DNA from: a bacterium UBA2219
GTDB lineage: Bacteria > Desulfobacterota > Deferrimicrobia > Deferrimicrobiales > Deferrimicrobiaceae
Length of the DNA: 21,315 nucleotides
Assembly (NCBI GenBank): GCA_002327765.1
Contig: DCUH01000066.1
Span: forward strand, 4,488-25,802
Direction of reading: 5' to 3'
Position 1 is the stretch's first letter, and each line of letters opens with the position of its first letter. The notes below the pieces were generated by a model. That model searched no databases and was not told the DNA's origin. It saw only the letters and a list, made by a program, of their open reading frames with translations. Below, piece by piece: positions 14,514 through 21,315 of this stretch. Both the position numbers and the translations under genes were made by a program.

Positions 14514-15104
14514 TTACCTGCCGCCTTTCCTCAGGTCGTTCAGGATGAGCTTGATGGTGGCCTTCAGCGTCTCGAACACCCCGATCCCCGTGGTGGCGCA
14601 CGCTTCGATCTCGGGGACGTTGCGCAGGTTCAGCAGGGCGTGCAGCTCGGCCACGGAGGCAATGTTGGGAAGATCGCGCTTGTTGTACTGCATCACCAGG
14701 GGGACCTTGTCGGGGTTGTACCCCTGCTCCTCGAGGTTGAGGCGCAGGTTCTCGACGGACTCCACGTTGGCGTCCATCCGGGTGAGCTGGGAGTCGGCGC
14801 AGAAGACCACGCCGTCCACCCCTCGCAGGATGAGGCGGCGGCTGGCGTCGTAGAAGACCTGGCCCGGGACGGTGTAGAGGTGGAACCGCGTCTTGAACCC
14901 GCGGACCTCCCCCAGCGACAGCGGGAGGAAGTCGAAGAACAGGGTGCGCTCCGTTTCCGTGGCGAGGGAGATCATCTTCCCGCGCGCGTCGGGGTTCATC
15001 CGCTTGTAGATGTACTGGAGGTTCGTCGTCTTCCCGCACAGGCCGGGGCCGTAGTAGACGATCTTGCAGTTGATTTCCTTGGAGCTGTAATTGATGAAGG
15101 ACAT
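14514..15104 (-). CDS. mglA: MglA-type small Ras-like GTPase
   Basis: A 196-residue GTPase, full length for the MglA family. Seen: P-loop GPGLCGKTTN (residues 19-28), the MglA-specific switch II TVPGQ in place of DxxGQ, and NKRD for guanine recognition. The opening MSFINYSSKEINCKIVYYG is typical of bacterial MglA. MglA marks a cell pole and directs gliding or twitching motility in Myxococcus; in other bacteria it controls polarity or pili. It lies 2 bp after mglB, its GTPase-activating partner, so the pair is complete. The start has no strong ribosome site (CAGATAATA), pointing to coupling with mglB. The downstream gene is 38 bp away. Confidence 0.93.
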   Translation of the reverse strand: MSFINYSSKEINCKIVYYGPGLCGKTTNLQYIYKRMNPDARGKMISLATETERTLFFDFLPLSLGEVRGFKTRFHLYTVPGQVFYDASRRLILRGVDGVVFCADSQLTRMDANVESVENLRLNLEEQGYNPDKVPLVMQYNKRDLPNIASVAELHALLNLRNVPEIEACATTGIGVFETLKATIKLILNDLRKGGR

Positions 15105-15106
15105 TA

Positions 15107-15580
15107 TTATCTGAACAGGCTCTCGATATCTTCCTCGGTAAGCTCCTCGATCACTCCCTCGTCCTCCACCGTGCTCTCCTCGGCTGCGACAAGGATCTTC
15201 GCGAGCTCCTCGGAAGCCCGGCGGACCCGGAGCCGGACCAGCCCGACGGACGACCGGCGGTCGAAGATCACAACGAGGATGAGCCGGTCCCCCACGACGG
15301 AGATGTGCATGTTGTCCCGCTCTCCCTCGTGGAAGAGGATGGAGAACTCCTTTTCCCCGATGAGGTTGGCAAGGCCCCCCGTGGCGGCGATGTTCCCCGC
15401 CGCCAGCGACGCCAGGGCCGTGGTGTCGAGCCCCACGGCCTCCCCGGTGGACGCCAGCAGCGTCCCGTTCTTGTCGACGAGGAAGACGACCTTGGCGAAC
15501 GCGTCGGTGCGAAGCTTCCGCAGGGCCGAGAGGAAGGCCCCGTATTCCTGCTCGCGGAGTACGAAGTGATTCTGGCTCAT
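15107..15580 (-). CDS. mglB: MglB-type Roadblock/LC7 protein (GAP of MglA)
   Basis: A 157-residue Roadblock/LC7 protein starting MSQNHFVLREQEYGAFLSALRK. The core is VVFLVDKNGTLLASTGE, followed by a helix (LDTTALASLAAGNIAATGGL), strands (FSILFHEGERDNMHISVVGDRLILVVIF) and an acidic tail. MglB homodimers activate GTP hydrolysis by MglA and set polarity. ATG 15580 matches the start usual for the family, but no Shine-Dalgarno sequence lies close. An ATG at 15598 is in frame, with GGGGGAG only 1-2 nt before it, so the start is open by six residues. It is separated from the upstream oxidoreductase gene by 75 bp, the widest gap between the oxidoreductase and U32 genes, where a separate promoter could sit. 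Confidence 0.9.
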   Translation of the reverse strand: MSQNHFVLREQEYGAFLSALRKLRTDAFAKVVFLVDKNGTLLASTGEAVGLDTTALASLAAGNIAATGGLANLIGEKEFSILFHEGERDNMHISVVGDRLILVVIFDRRSSVGLVRLRVRRASEELAKILVAAEESTVEDEGVIEELTEEDIESLFR

Positions 15581-15655
15581 AGGTCGAGAAGATACCATAC
15601 TCCCCCCGGCAAGGAAAATGGATTCGCTGTCGCTCGCCGCCGCGCGGCCGTCTTC

Positions 15656-17932
15656 TTAAAGGTAGGGATTCTTGTGCATCTCCTTCAGGCGGACCCACCG
15701 GCGGTCCACCTCGGCCTGGAACCGGTCGAGCTCCTCCTTCATGTCGGGCTTCAGCATGTGCTTGGTCTTCCCCATCTGCTTCAGGTAATCCGATACGGGC
15801 ACCTTCTTCCCCTTCTCCTCGGGGTCGTAGTTGAGGGTCGTGATGCCGCGCTCGACCTCGTAGAGCGGGAAGAAGCAGGAGTCGACCGCCGACTGGATGA
15901 TGGGGACGGACATCCTCTCCTCCGTCTTCCACGCCAGCGGGCACATGGAGATCATCTTGACGAAGACCAGCCCTTCCTCGGAGAGCTTCTGCGCCTTGGC
16001 CGCCTTGCGGATCATGTCCCTCGGGTCGCACTCGGCCACCGTGCAGACGTACGGGACGTGGCACGCCGCGAAGATCTGCGCCGTGTCCTTGTGGTGCGTG
16101 CCCTTGCCATGCTGGTACGGGCCGTAGTTGGACGTGGAGGTGGACTGCCCCAGCGGGACGGTGAAGGAGAGCTGGGAGCCGGTGTTCTGGTACCCCTGGT
16201 TGTCGTACTCGCAGATGATCATCCGGTTCCCGCGCATCGCGGCGCCGATGGAGGGCCCCATGCCGATGTCGTGCCCGCCGTCGCCGGTGACCATGATGAA
16301 CGTGATCTTCTCGTCCTTCGGGATCTCCCCGCGAAGCTTGCGCTCCTCGAACATCGAAACCACGCCGGAGAGGGTCGCCGCGCCGTTCTGGAAAAGGTTG
16401 TGGATGTAGGTGTTCTTGTGCGAGGTGAACGGGTAGCCCGTGGTGACCACCATGCCGCAGCCGGTGTGGAACAGGGTCACGATGTGCCCCTCGATCCCCT
16501 TGAGGAAGATGTTGAGGTTCACGAAGATGCCGCAGCCCGGGCACGCCCCGTGCCCCGGGGCGATCCTTTTCGGCCGCTCCGTGAGGTTGCGCAGGACGTT
16601 CCCCTTCACTTCCATCTTCCCTTCCGGTGTCGTCTCGACGCGGATGAGGCCCGAGGCCTGCGCCTCCGTGATCGGGTCGTACGCCCTGGGCGGGGAGTAC
16701 GACGGGTCGCCGGGGTTGGCGCCGAAGTAGGCGTAGGGGACCTCGACCTTCCCGGACTTCGCGATCCCGACCGCCTCGCGCAGCATGTGCGCCGCGTCCT
16801 CGACGAAGAACTCCTTGCCGCCCGTGCCGTAGACCCTCGCGGCCACCTGCGTCCGGTTGCCGGGGACCCCCTGGAGGGCCGCCTTCACCTCGATGGCCAT
16901 GGCGCCGCCGTAGGCGCCGTAGTTGTCCTGCCGGTCCGCCACCACCAGCCCCTTGACGTTCTTCAAGGCGTCGCGCACTTCCTCGATGGGGAAGGGACGG
17001 ATGAGGTTGGGACGGATGAGGCCGACCTTCAGCCCCTCCTTCCGGAGGGCGTCGACCGCCTCCTTCGCCGTCTCCGCGGCGGAGTTCACGATGAAGAGTG
17101 CCGCGTCGGCGTCGTCCATCCGGTACAGCTCCAGCAGGTCGTACCGGCGGCCGGAAAGGGCCTCGAACTCCGCGAACACCTTCTTCACCACGCCGTGAGC
17201 GCGCAGTATCGCATCCGCCTGCTGCTTCTTGTTGTTGATCTGGTCCGGGTCGTTCATGTAGGGACCGATGGTCACCGGCACGGACGGGTCGACCGAGGAG
17301 ACGGTGGGGACGAAGGGGCCCAGGAAGTCGCGGACCGTCTGCCCGTCCTCGAAGATCTCGACCCGGCGCTTCTGGTGGGAGGTGAAGAAGCCGTCGAACG
17401 CCACGAAGACGGGGAGGCGCACCGACATGTCCTCGCCGATCTTCGGCGCCATGACGTTCATGTCGTAGACCGCCTGGGCGTCGGAGGCCATCAGGATGAT
17501 CCAGCCGGTGTTCATCGCCAGCATGATGTCGCTGTGGTCGCCTCGGATGTCGAGGGGGCCCGACACGGCGCGGGTGACGACGTTGAACACCATCGGGAAT
17601 CGCGTCCCGGACTGGACCGGCAGCTGCTCGAACGCGAAGAGCAGCCCGTTGGCGGAGGTGGCGTTGAAGACCCGGCCGCCCGCCGTGGTCGCCCCGTAGC
17701 AGATCCCCGCGGCGCCGTGCTCGCCGTCGCCCGGGATCATCCGGATCGTGTGCTCCCCCTCCGCCTTCATCGCGTCGAGCGTCTCCGCGATCTCCGTGGA
17801 AGGCGTGATGGGGTAGTACCCCATGACGTGGTAGTTGACCTGCTTGGCCGCCGTCGCCGCGATCTCGTTGCCGCTCTGGACGACCATCGTCTGCGCGGGA
17901 CGACCGCCCGCCGCCTTCGCCGTCTGGGACAT
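15656..17932 (-). CDS. porAB: 2-oxoacid (pyruvate):ferredoxin oxidoreductase, fused alpha-beta subunits
   Basis: A 758-residue protein joining two subunits that are separate in many anaerobes. The alpha part (about 1-430) has the opening QSGNEIAATAAKQV and MGYYPITPSTEIAE, and the DGEHGAAGICYGATTAGGR region. The beta part (about 450-758) has HGACPGCG (Cys464, Cys467) and a further HTGCG for the proximal iron-sulfur cluster. The thiamine-diphosphate motif begins at GDG (550-552) and ends in EYDNQGYQNTG. It oxidises pyruvate or a related 2-oxoacid and CoA to acyl-CoA and CO2 with reduction of ferredoxin, or works in reverse. It needs the gamma-delta protein encoded 10 bp upstream. AAGGAG before the ATG is a strong ribosome site. 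Pyruvate is the likely substrate from gene context, but other 2-oxoacids cannot be excluded. Confidence 0.92.
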   Translation of the reverse strand: MSQTAKAAGGRPAQTMVVQSGNEIAATAAKQVNYHVMGYYPITPSTEIAETLDAMKAEGEHTIRMIPGDGEHGAAGICYGATTAGGRVFNATSANGLLFAFEQLPVQSGTRFPMVFNVVTRAVSGPLDIRGDHSDIMLAMNTGWIILMASDAQAVYDMNVMAPKIGEDMSVRLPVFVAFDGFFTSHQKRRVEIFEDGQTVRDFLGPFVPTVSSVDPSVPVTIGPYMNDPDQINNKKQQADAILRAHGVVKKVFAEFEALSGRRYDLLELYRMDDADAALFIVNSAAETAKEAVDALRKEGLKVGLIRPNLIRPFPIEEVRDALKNVKGLVVADRQDNYGAYGGAMAIEVKAALQGVPGNRTQVAARVYGTGGKEFFVEDAAHMLREAVGIAKSGKVEVPYAYFGANPGDPSYSPPRAYDPITEAQASGLIRVETTPEGKMEVKGNVLRNLTERPKRIAPGHGACPGCGIFVNLNIFLKGIEGHIVTLFHTGCGMVVTTGYPFTSHKNTYIHNLFQNGAATLSGVVSMFEERKLRGEIPKDEKITFIMVTGDGGHDIGMGPSIGAAMRGNRMIICEYDNQGYQNTGSQLSFTVPLGQSTSTSNYGPYQHGKGTHHKDTAQIFAACHVPYVCTVAECDPRDMIRKAAKAQKLSEEGLVFVKMISMCPLAWKTEERMSVPIIQSAVDSCFFPLYEVERGITTLNYDPEEKGKKVPVSDYLKQMGKTKHMLKPDMKEELDRFQAEVDRRWVRLKEMHKNPYL

Positions 17933-17942
17933 GCCCGTCTCC

Positions 17943-18962
17943 TTATTTCAGGAACTTGTGCTTAACGGTGATCTTCTCCATGTCCTGCTCCGCTTCCTTG
18001 ACCGGGACCAGGGCGCCGAACTTGCAGATGTGGGTGCACCGCAGGCACCCCTTGCAGAACTGGTAGTCGATCCCCAGAAGGACCATCCCGTCCTTGCCGG
18101 TCTTGGGGTCCTTCCCCTTCTCCCACACGAAGCAGTAGTCGGGGCAGGTGACGTCGCACTCGCCGCAGCGCACGCACTTGTCGGCGACGAAGAGCGGGAT
18201 CATCCCGGTGCGACTGGTGGAGAGGTCCTTGAACCGCATGTTCCCCACCGAGTAGATCGTCCCGCCCATGGGGGCGGTCTCGTACCCGAGCTTCGGCTCC
18301 TCGCGGCGGAACGGGGCGTACGGGAATTTCCCGTCCTCCGGGAATTCCACGAACAGCACCTCGTCGTAGCCGCGCTTCAACGCCTCGAGGTTCCCCTTCA
18401 TCATGGCGGCGTACTTCTTGCCGAACTGCTCGTTGATCGCCCCCTCGACCGCCTCGAACGTGAGGAAGCCCGCGGCCTTCATCATCGCGCCCATCATGAC
18501 CATGTTGACCCGGGAGCGGGTGGCCATGGCGATCTCCATCGCGTCGATCACGCCGACCTTTCCCCCCGCCAGCTTCAGGTAATCCCTCGCCTCGGCCGGC
18601 GTCCGGCGGGTGTTCAGGATCACCGTGGTCTTCCCCGGGACCGCCCCGGCCGTCACCGGGACCGACTTGGCCAGCGCCTCGTGGAATATGGCCAGCAGGT
18701 GCGGCTCCTCGATCGGGCTGTTGACGCGCACCTGGGTATCGGCCTCGCAGATCCGGATGTACCCCTTCACCGGGGTCCCCTTCTTCTCGGAGCCGTAGGA
18801 GGCGAACGACGCGCCGTTCATCCCCATCCCGATGATGGCCGCCTCGGCGAGGATCTTCCCCGCCACGTTGGCGCCCAGTCCCCCGATGCTCTCCATCCGG
18901 ATCTCGTAGAAACCGAGATCGTTCTTCACCGGTAGCTTCACCGCCTTACCGCTCTGGCTCAT
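17943..18962 (-). CDS. porGD: 2-oxoacid (pyruvate):ferredoxin oxidoreductase, fused gamma-delta subunits
   Basis: A 339-residue fusion. The gamma part (about 1-200) shows YEIRMESIGGLGANVAGKIL and GMNGASFASYGSEKKGTPVKG, the CoA/2-oxoacid catalytic gamma family. The delta part carries two 4Fe-4S ferredoxin motifs: C263-x2-C-x2-C-x3-C273 (CVRCGECDVTC) and C303-x2-C-x2-C-x3-C313 (CKGCLRCTHIC). The delta clusters carry electrons from the thiamine site to external ferredoxin. Gene order GD then AB, with 10 bp between, indicates one enzyme in cytoplasm. GGAGAGGG just before the ATG is the ribosome site. It follows recR by 43 bp, in the same direction, so the metabolic genes probably share a transcript with the dnaX-recR housekeeping genes. 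Confidence 0.92.
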   Translation of the reverse strand: MSQSGKAVKLPVKNDLGFYEIRMESIGGLGANVAGKILAEAAIIGMGMNGASFASYGSEKKGTPVKGYIRICEADTQVRVNSPIEEPHLLAIFHEALAKSVPVTAGAVPGKTTVILNTRRTPAEARDYLKLAGGKVGVIDAMEIAMATRSRVNMVMMGAMMKAAGFLTFEAVEGAINEQFGKKYAAMMKGNLEALKRGYDEVLFVEFPEDGKFPYAPFRREEPKLGYETAPMGGTIYSVGNMRFKDLSTSRTGMIPLFVADKCVRCGECDVTCPDYCFVWEKGKDPKTGKDGMVLLGIDYQFCKGCLRCTHICKFGALVPVKEAEQDMEKITVKHKFLK

Positions 18963-19005
18963 ATCCCTCTCCCCTTCCGGGAAAAAGTTGGTGGTCTCCG
19001 GGCGC

Positions 19006-19608
19006 CTACAGCTCCCGCCGCCCTTTCATCGCCTTCCCGACGGAGACCTCGTCGGAATATTCCAGGTCGGCCCCCATCGGCAGCCCGTGCGCGATGCGCG
19101 TCACGCGCGGCCCCAGGGGCTTCAGGATCCCGCCGAGGTAGGAGGCCGTCGCTTCCCCCTCGGAGGTGAGGTTGGTCGCGAGGACGACCTCCGAAACGCC
19201 GCCCCGCCCGACCCGTTCGACCAGTTCCCTCACGTGGATATCGTCGGGCATCACGCCGTCGATCGGCGAGATCGCCCCCCCGAGCACGTGGTACCGCCCC
19301 TTGAATTCCCCGCTTTTCTCGATGGGGACGATGTCGGAGGGGCCTTCCACGACGCAGATCAGGTCATCCCGCCTCGCGGGGTCCGAACACAATGGGCAAG
19401 GGTCCTCGTCGGCGATGCCCAGGCATTTAGAACATCGTATCACGGATTCCGGAATCCCGGAAATCGCACCCCCCAGCTCCCGCACGAACTCGGGCGGCAT
19501 CCGCAAAAGGAACAGGGCGAGGCGCGTCGCCGTCTTCTCGCCGATGCCGGGAAGGCGGGACAGCAGGAGGACGAGCCGGCGCAGCGGCTTGGGGTAGACG
19601 GAGCTCAC
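19006..19608 (-). CDS. recR: Recombination protein RecR
   Basis: A 200-residue protein, the normal RecR length. It has the helix-hairpin-helix LSRLPGIGEKTATRLALF, a four-cysteine zinc finger CSKCLGIADEDPCPLC, and a Toprim domain (ICVVEGPSDIVPIE, then VVLATNLTSEGEATA). RecR works with RecO (and RecF) to load RecA at gaps. The GTG start overlaps the ybaB TGA by 4 nt (GTGA), a common coupling of this pair. The frame, motif set and neighbours leave little doubt. Confidence 0.97.
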   Translation of the reverse strand: MSSVYPKPLRRLVLLLSRLPGIGEKTATRLALFLLRMPPEFVRELGGAISGIPESVIRCSKCLGIADEDPCPLCSDPARRDDLICVVEGPSDIVPIEKSGEFKGRYHVLGGAISPIDGVMPDDIHVRELVERVGRGGVSEVVLATNLTSEGEATASYLGGILKPLGPRVTRIAHGLPMGADLEYSDEVSVGKAMKGRREL

Positions 19609-19916
19609 AGGAGCCCCGGGGGAAGCATGCCGCCCGCGATCTTCGCCATCTCGGAGGCCGCCATCTCCTTCGAACGGGCGAGGGCGTCGTTCACCGCCGC
19701 GAGGACCAGGTCCTGGAGCAGGACGACGTCGTCCGGCGAAACCACCTCTTTCTCGATGCGCACCGATACCAGCTCCTGCCGCCCGTTCGCCGTCGCGACC
19801 ACCATCCCGCCGCCGGAGGAGCCCTCCACGGTCTTGCCGCCGAGCTCGTCCTGGAGGCGCTGAAAGCGGGCGCGCATCTCCTGGGCCTGGCGCATCATCT
19901 CCCCGAGATCGGTCAT
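19605..19916 (-). CDS. ybaB: YbaB/EbfC nucleoid-associated DNA-binding protein
   Basis: A 103-residue protein with the usual YbaB/EbfC layout: N-terminal helix (MTDLGEMMRQAQEMRARFQR), the GGGMVVATANGRQELVSVRI strands, and the C-terminal helix of the DALARSKEMAASEMAKI type. It forms dimers that bind DNA and compact the nucleoid. GGAGG ends about 5 nt before the ATG and is a clear ribosome site. It sits between dnaX and recR as in many bacteria. Confidence 0.96.
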   Translation of the reverse strand: MTDLGEMMRQAQEMRARFQRLQDELGGKTVEGSSGGGMVVATANGRQELVSVRIEKEVVSPDDVVLLQDLVLAAVNDALARSKEMAASEMAKIAGGMLPPGLL

Positions 19917-19929
19917 CTACCCTCCTTCT

Positions 19930-21315
19930 TTAATCGTCCGGCGCGTCCTCGGCCGGCGCATCCTCGCTCCCCTCCGCGTCCGCCGGCTTCGCCGCGTCCT
20001 CGTCCCCGCCCTGCGCGGGCCCCTCCTCCGGAAGGGGCGTCCTCGCGGCGGGGGCGCGGTTCACCTTCACCAGCATGGCGCCTTCGAACACCCGGAGCGT
20101 CTCCAGGACGGCCGGGTCGGAAAGGGCCTTCCGCTCCAGCGATCCCTCCGGATCGGCTACGGCGTCAGCTTCCGGGCTTTTTTTTTCCGCCGACGCCTCC
20201 AGGCGGACCGGGACGGGGCGGCCCGCCGCCTCCTCCATCGCGGAGAGCAGGAGGGACCACTTGTCCGGCTCCTTCAGCCGGTCGAGGAACATCGCGTTGG
20301 GGCAGGAGATGACGAATTCCCCCCCCTTCGCCTCCCCCTCCATCTGGTTCAGGAGCCCCATCAGGATGACGCCCTTCCCCTTCTTCGCCTCCACGGCCCG
20401 CTTCAGGGCGTCCCACAATCCCGCGCCCGCCGCATCCCCGCCCTGCGCGGGTTTCGCCTCGGGCACCCTCCGCGAGAACGTCGGCGGCGGCGCGGCGCCC
20501 GCCGGGGGGGGAGCCGGCTCCGGAGAAACGGCCGGGCGCTGCGCAGGGGCGGAGGCATCGCCCGCGCCCGACTCGAGAGCCGAGAGGGTGAGCAGCCCCT
20601 GCGCGTTCGCAAGGCGCAGCAGCAACAGCTCGAATCCGAGATGGGGATATTCGGTCCCAAGGACGTCCCGCTCGGAGCGGAAAGCGACATCGAGGAGGAA
20701 CATCCATTCCTCCTTCGCCCTTTGCGAGGTCAGCTCCCGCACCCGCTCGAGGGAAGACGGCGAGTACCGGAACAGGAGCTCCTCCTTGCCGGTAAAGGAG
20801 AGGACGGCCGCGTCCCGAAGGACGTCGATCAAGGAAAGGTAGAGGTACTTGAGGTCGGCCCCGCGCGACCGGAGCGCCTGGAAGCGGGCCAGCGCGGCCC
20901 CCGCGCCCTCGAGGACGGCGGCCGAGGCCAGGTCGATGGCGGCCTCCGCGCCGACCAGCCCGAGCATCCCCTCGACCATCGCCGCCGTGACGGTCCCCGA
21001 CCCGGAGACCGCGGCCTGCTCGAACAGCGACTGCCCGTCCCGCATCGACCCGAACGCGTACCGCGCCATGAGGGAAAGGGCGTCCTCCTCCACCGCCACG
21101 CCCTCGGCCCGCGCCATCTCCTCGAGGCGCCCCCGCACCTCCGCGTCGGTGAGCATGCGGAAGTCGAAGCGCTGGCAGCGCGACAGGATCGTGTCCGGTA
21201 TCCGGTTGGGCTCGGTGGTGGCCAGGATGAAGACCACGTGCGGCGGCGGCTCCTCCAGCGTCTTCAGCAGGCCGTTGAAGGCCGCCTTCGACAGCATGTG
21301 GACTTCGTCGATGAT
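19930..21315 (-). CDS. dnaX: DNA polymerase III tau/gamma subunit (5' end outside the window)
   Basis: 461 residues plus the window edge. The visible part begins at the Walker B segment IIDEVHMLSKAAFNGLLKTL and continues with EEPPPHVVFILATTEP, RIPDTILSRCQRFDF and the clamp-loader lid and collar domains. The Walker A and zinc regions (roughly the first 115 residues) lie beyond 21315. A Pro/Ala-rich linker leads to a C-terminal region (LLNQMEGEAKGGEFVISCPNAMFLDRLKEP) and an acidic tail. Tau loads the beta clamp and joins the polymerase cores and helicase. A run of nine A residues within the coding strand (20186-20178), with GGAGG 9 nt before it, may give a shorter gamma-type product; see the separate entry. 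It ends 13 bp before ybaB. Confidence 0.95.
   Translation of the reverse strand: MIDEVHMLSKAAFNGLLKTLEEPPPHVVFILATTEPNRIPDTILSRCQRFDFRMLTDAEVRGRLEEMARAEGVAVEEDALSLMARYAFGSMRDGQSLFEQAAVSGSGTVTAAMVEGMLGLVGAEAAIDLASAAVLEGAGAALARFQALRSRGADLKYLYLSLIDVLRDAAVLSFTGKEELLFRYSPSSLERVRELTSQRAKEEWMFLLDVAFRSERDVLGTEYPHLGFELLLLRLANAQGLLTLSALESGAGDASAPAQRPAVSPEPAPPPAGAAPPPTFSRRVPEAKPAQGGDAAGAGLWDALKRAVEAKKGKGVILMGLLNQMEGEAKGGEFVISCPNAMFLDRLKEPDKWSLLLSAMEEAAGRPVPVRLEASAEKKSPEADAVADPEGSLERKALSDPAVLETLRVFEGAMLVKVNRAPAARTPLPEEGPAQGGDEDAAKPADAEGSEDAPAEDAPDD
20140..20200 (-). promoter_or_regulatory. Candidate -1 frameshift or slippage site in dnaX
   Basis: On the coding strand the site reads GGAGG (20200-20196), 9 nt, then nine A (20186-20178). 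Frame 0 is GAA AAA AAA AGC. A -1 slip gives AAG CCC GGA AGC TGA, which stops four codons on. A perfect 6-bp hairpin, CGATCC-GGAG-GGATCG, lies 22 nt after the A run (20155-20140). E. coli dnaX uses a slippery A AAA AAG with an upstream Shine-Dalgarno-like element; Thermus dnaX uses an A9 run for transcriptional slippage. The product would lack about the last 82 residues, including LSDPAVLETLRVFEGAMLVKV. Confidence 0.65.

Noticed and set aside
14514..16544. Long minus frame extending mglA upstream
   Set aside because: Upstream of 15104 it is an out-of-frame copy of mglB and porAB. MglA has its normal length and N-terminus from 15104.

Overview
The window is high-GC bacterial DNA. It most resembles an anaerobic Desulfobacterota/Desulfuromonadota-type organism (former Deltaproteobacteria, Geobacter-like). 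The basis is gene content and order: dnaX-ybaB-recR followed by a ferredoxin-dependent pyruvate oxidoreductase and an mglB-mglA pair, an arrangement I associate with Geobacter relatives. That placement is an inference from order and family membership, not a database result.

Left part (1-4987): a sigma70-like promoter and a CPA2-type cation/proton antiporter (+), a small convergent protein built from five 17-residue repeats (beta-flower-like, -), and a large membrane hybrid sensor kinase (+). Codon preference here favours GGC/GGT Gly, ACC Thr and GTG Val. Inside the last quarter of the kinase gene (about 4520-4600) it changes to the GGG/ACG/GTC style of the rest of the window. This suggests a recombination boundary or an assembly join.

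Centre (4977-12545): a CapA-like protein overlaps the kinase end. A secreted LysM/NlpC-P60 peptidoglycan hydrolase (-) converges on it and appears to have an almost leaderless promoter. Then comes a complete branched-chain-amino-acid-type (HAAT) ABC importer: binding protein, LivH, LivM, LivG and LivF. It is broken between livH and livM by 646 bp without a convincing gene, which contains a rho-independent-type terminator and a possible HEPN-like gene remnant. A 59-residue ribbon-helix-helix-like protein overlaps the end of livF.

Right part (12576-21315, all -): a tightly packed set transcribed leftward: dnaX (cut by the window edge), ybaB, recR, a two-polypeptide pyruvate/2-oxoacid:ferredoxin oxidoreductase (gamma-delta fusion, then alpha-beta fusion), mglB, mglA, and two adjacent U32 proteins. 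The second U32 protein has the UbiV-type C-x12-C-x3-C cysteine spacing and the first is UbiU-like. The most striking sequence signal is an A9 run in dnaX. It is preceded by a GGAGG 9 nt upstream, and the -1 frame stops four codons later. This is the layout expected for production of a short gamma-type DnaX protein.

No tRNA, rRNA, CRISPR array, transposase or integrase was found. I did not find a clearly new multigene system; the strongest leads are listed as findings.
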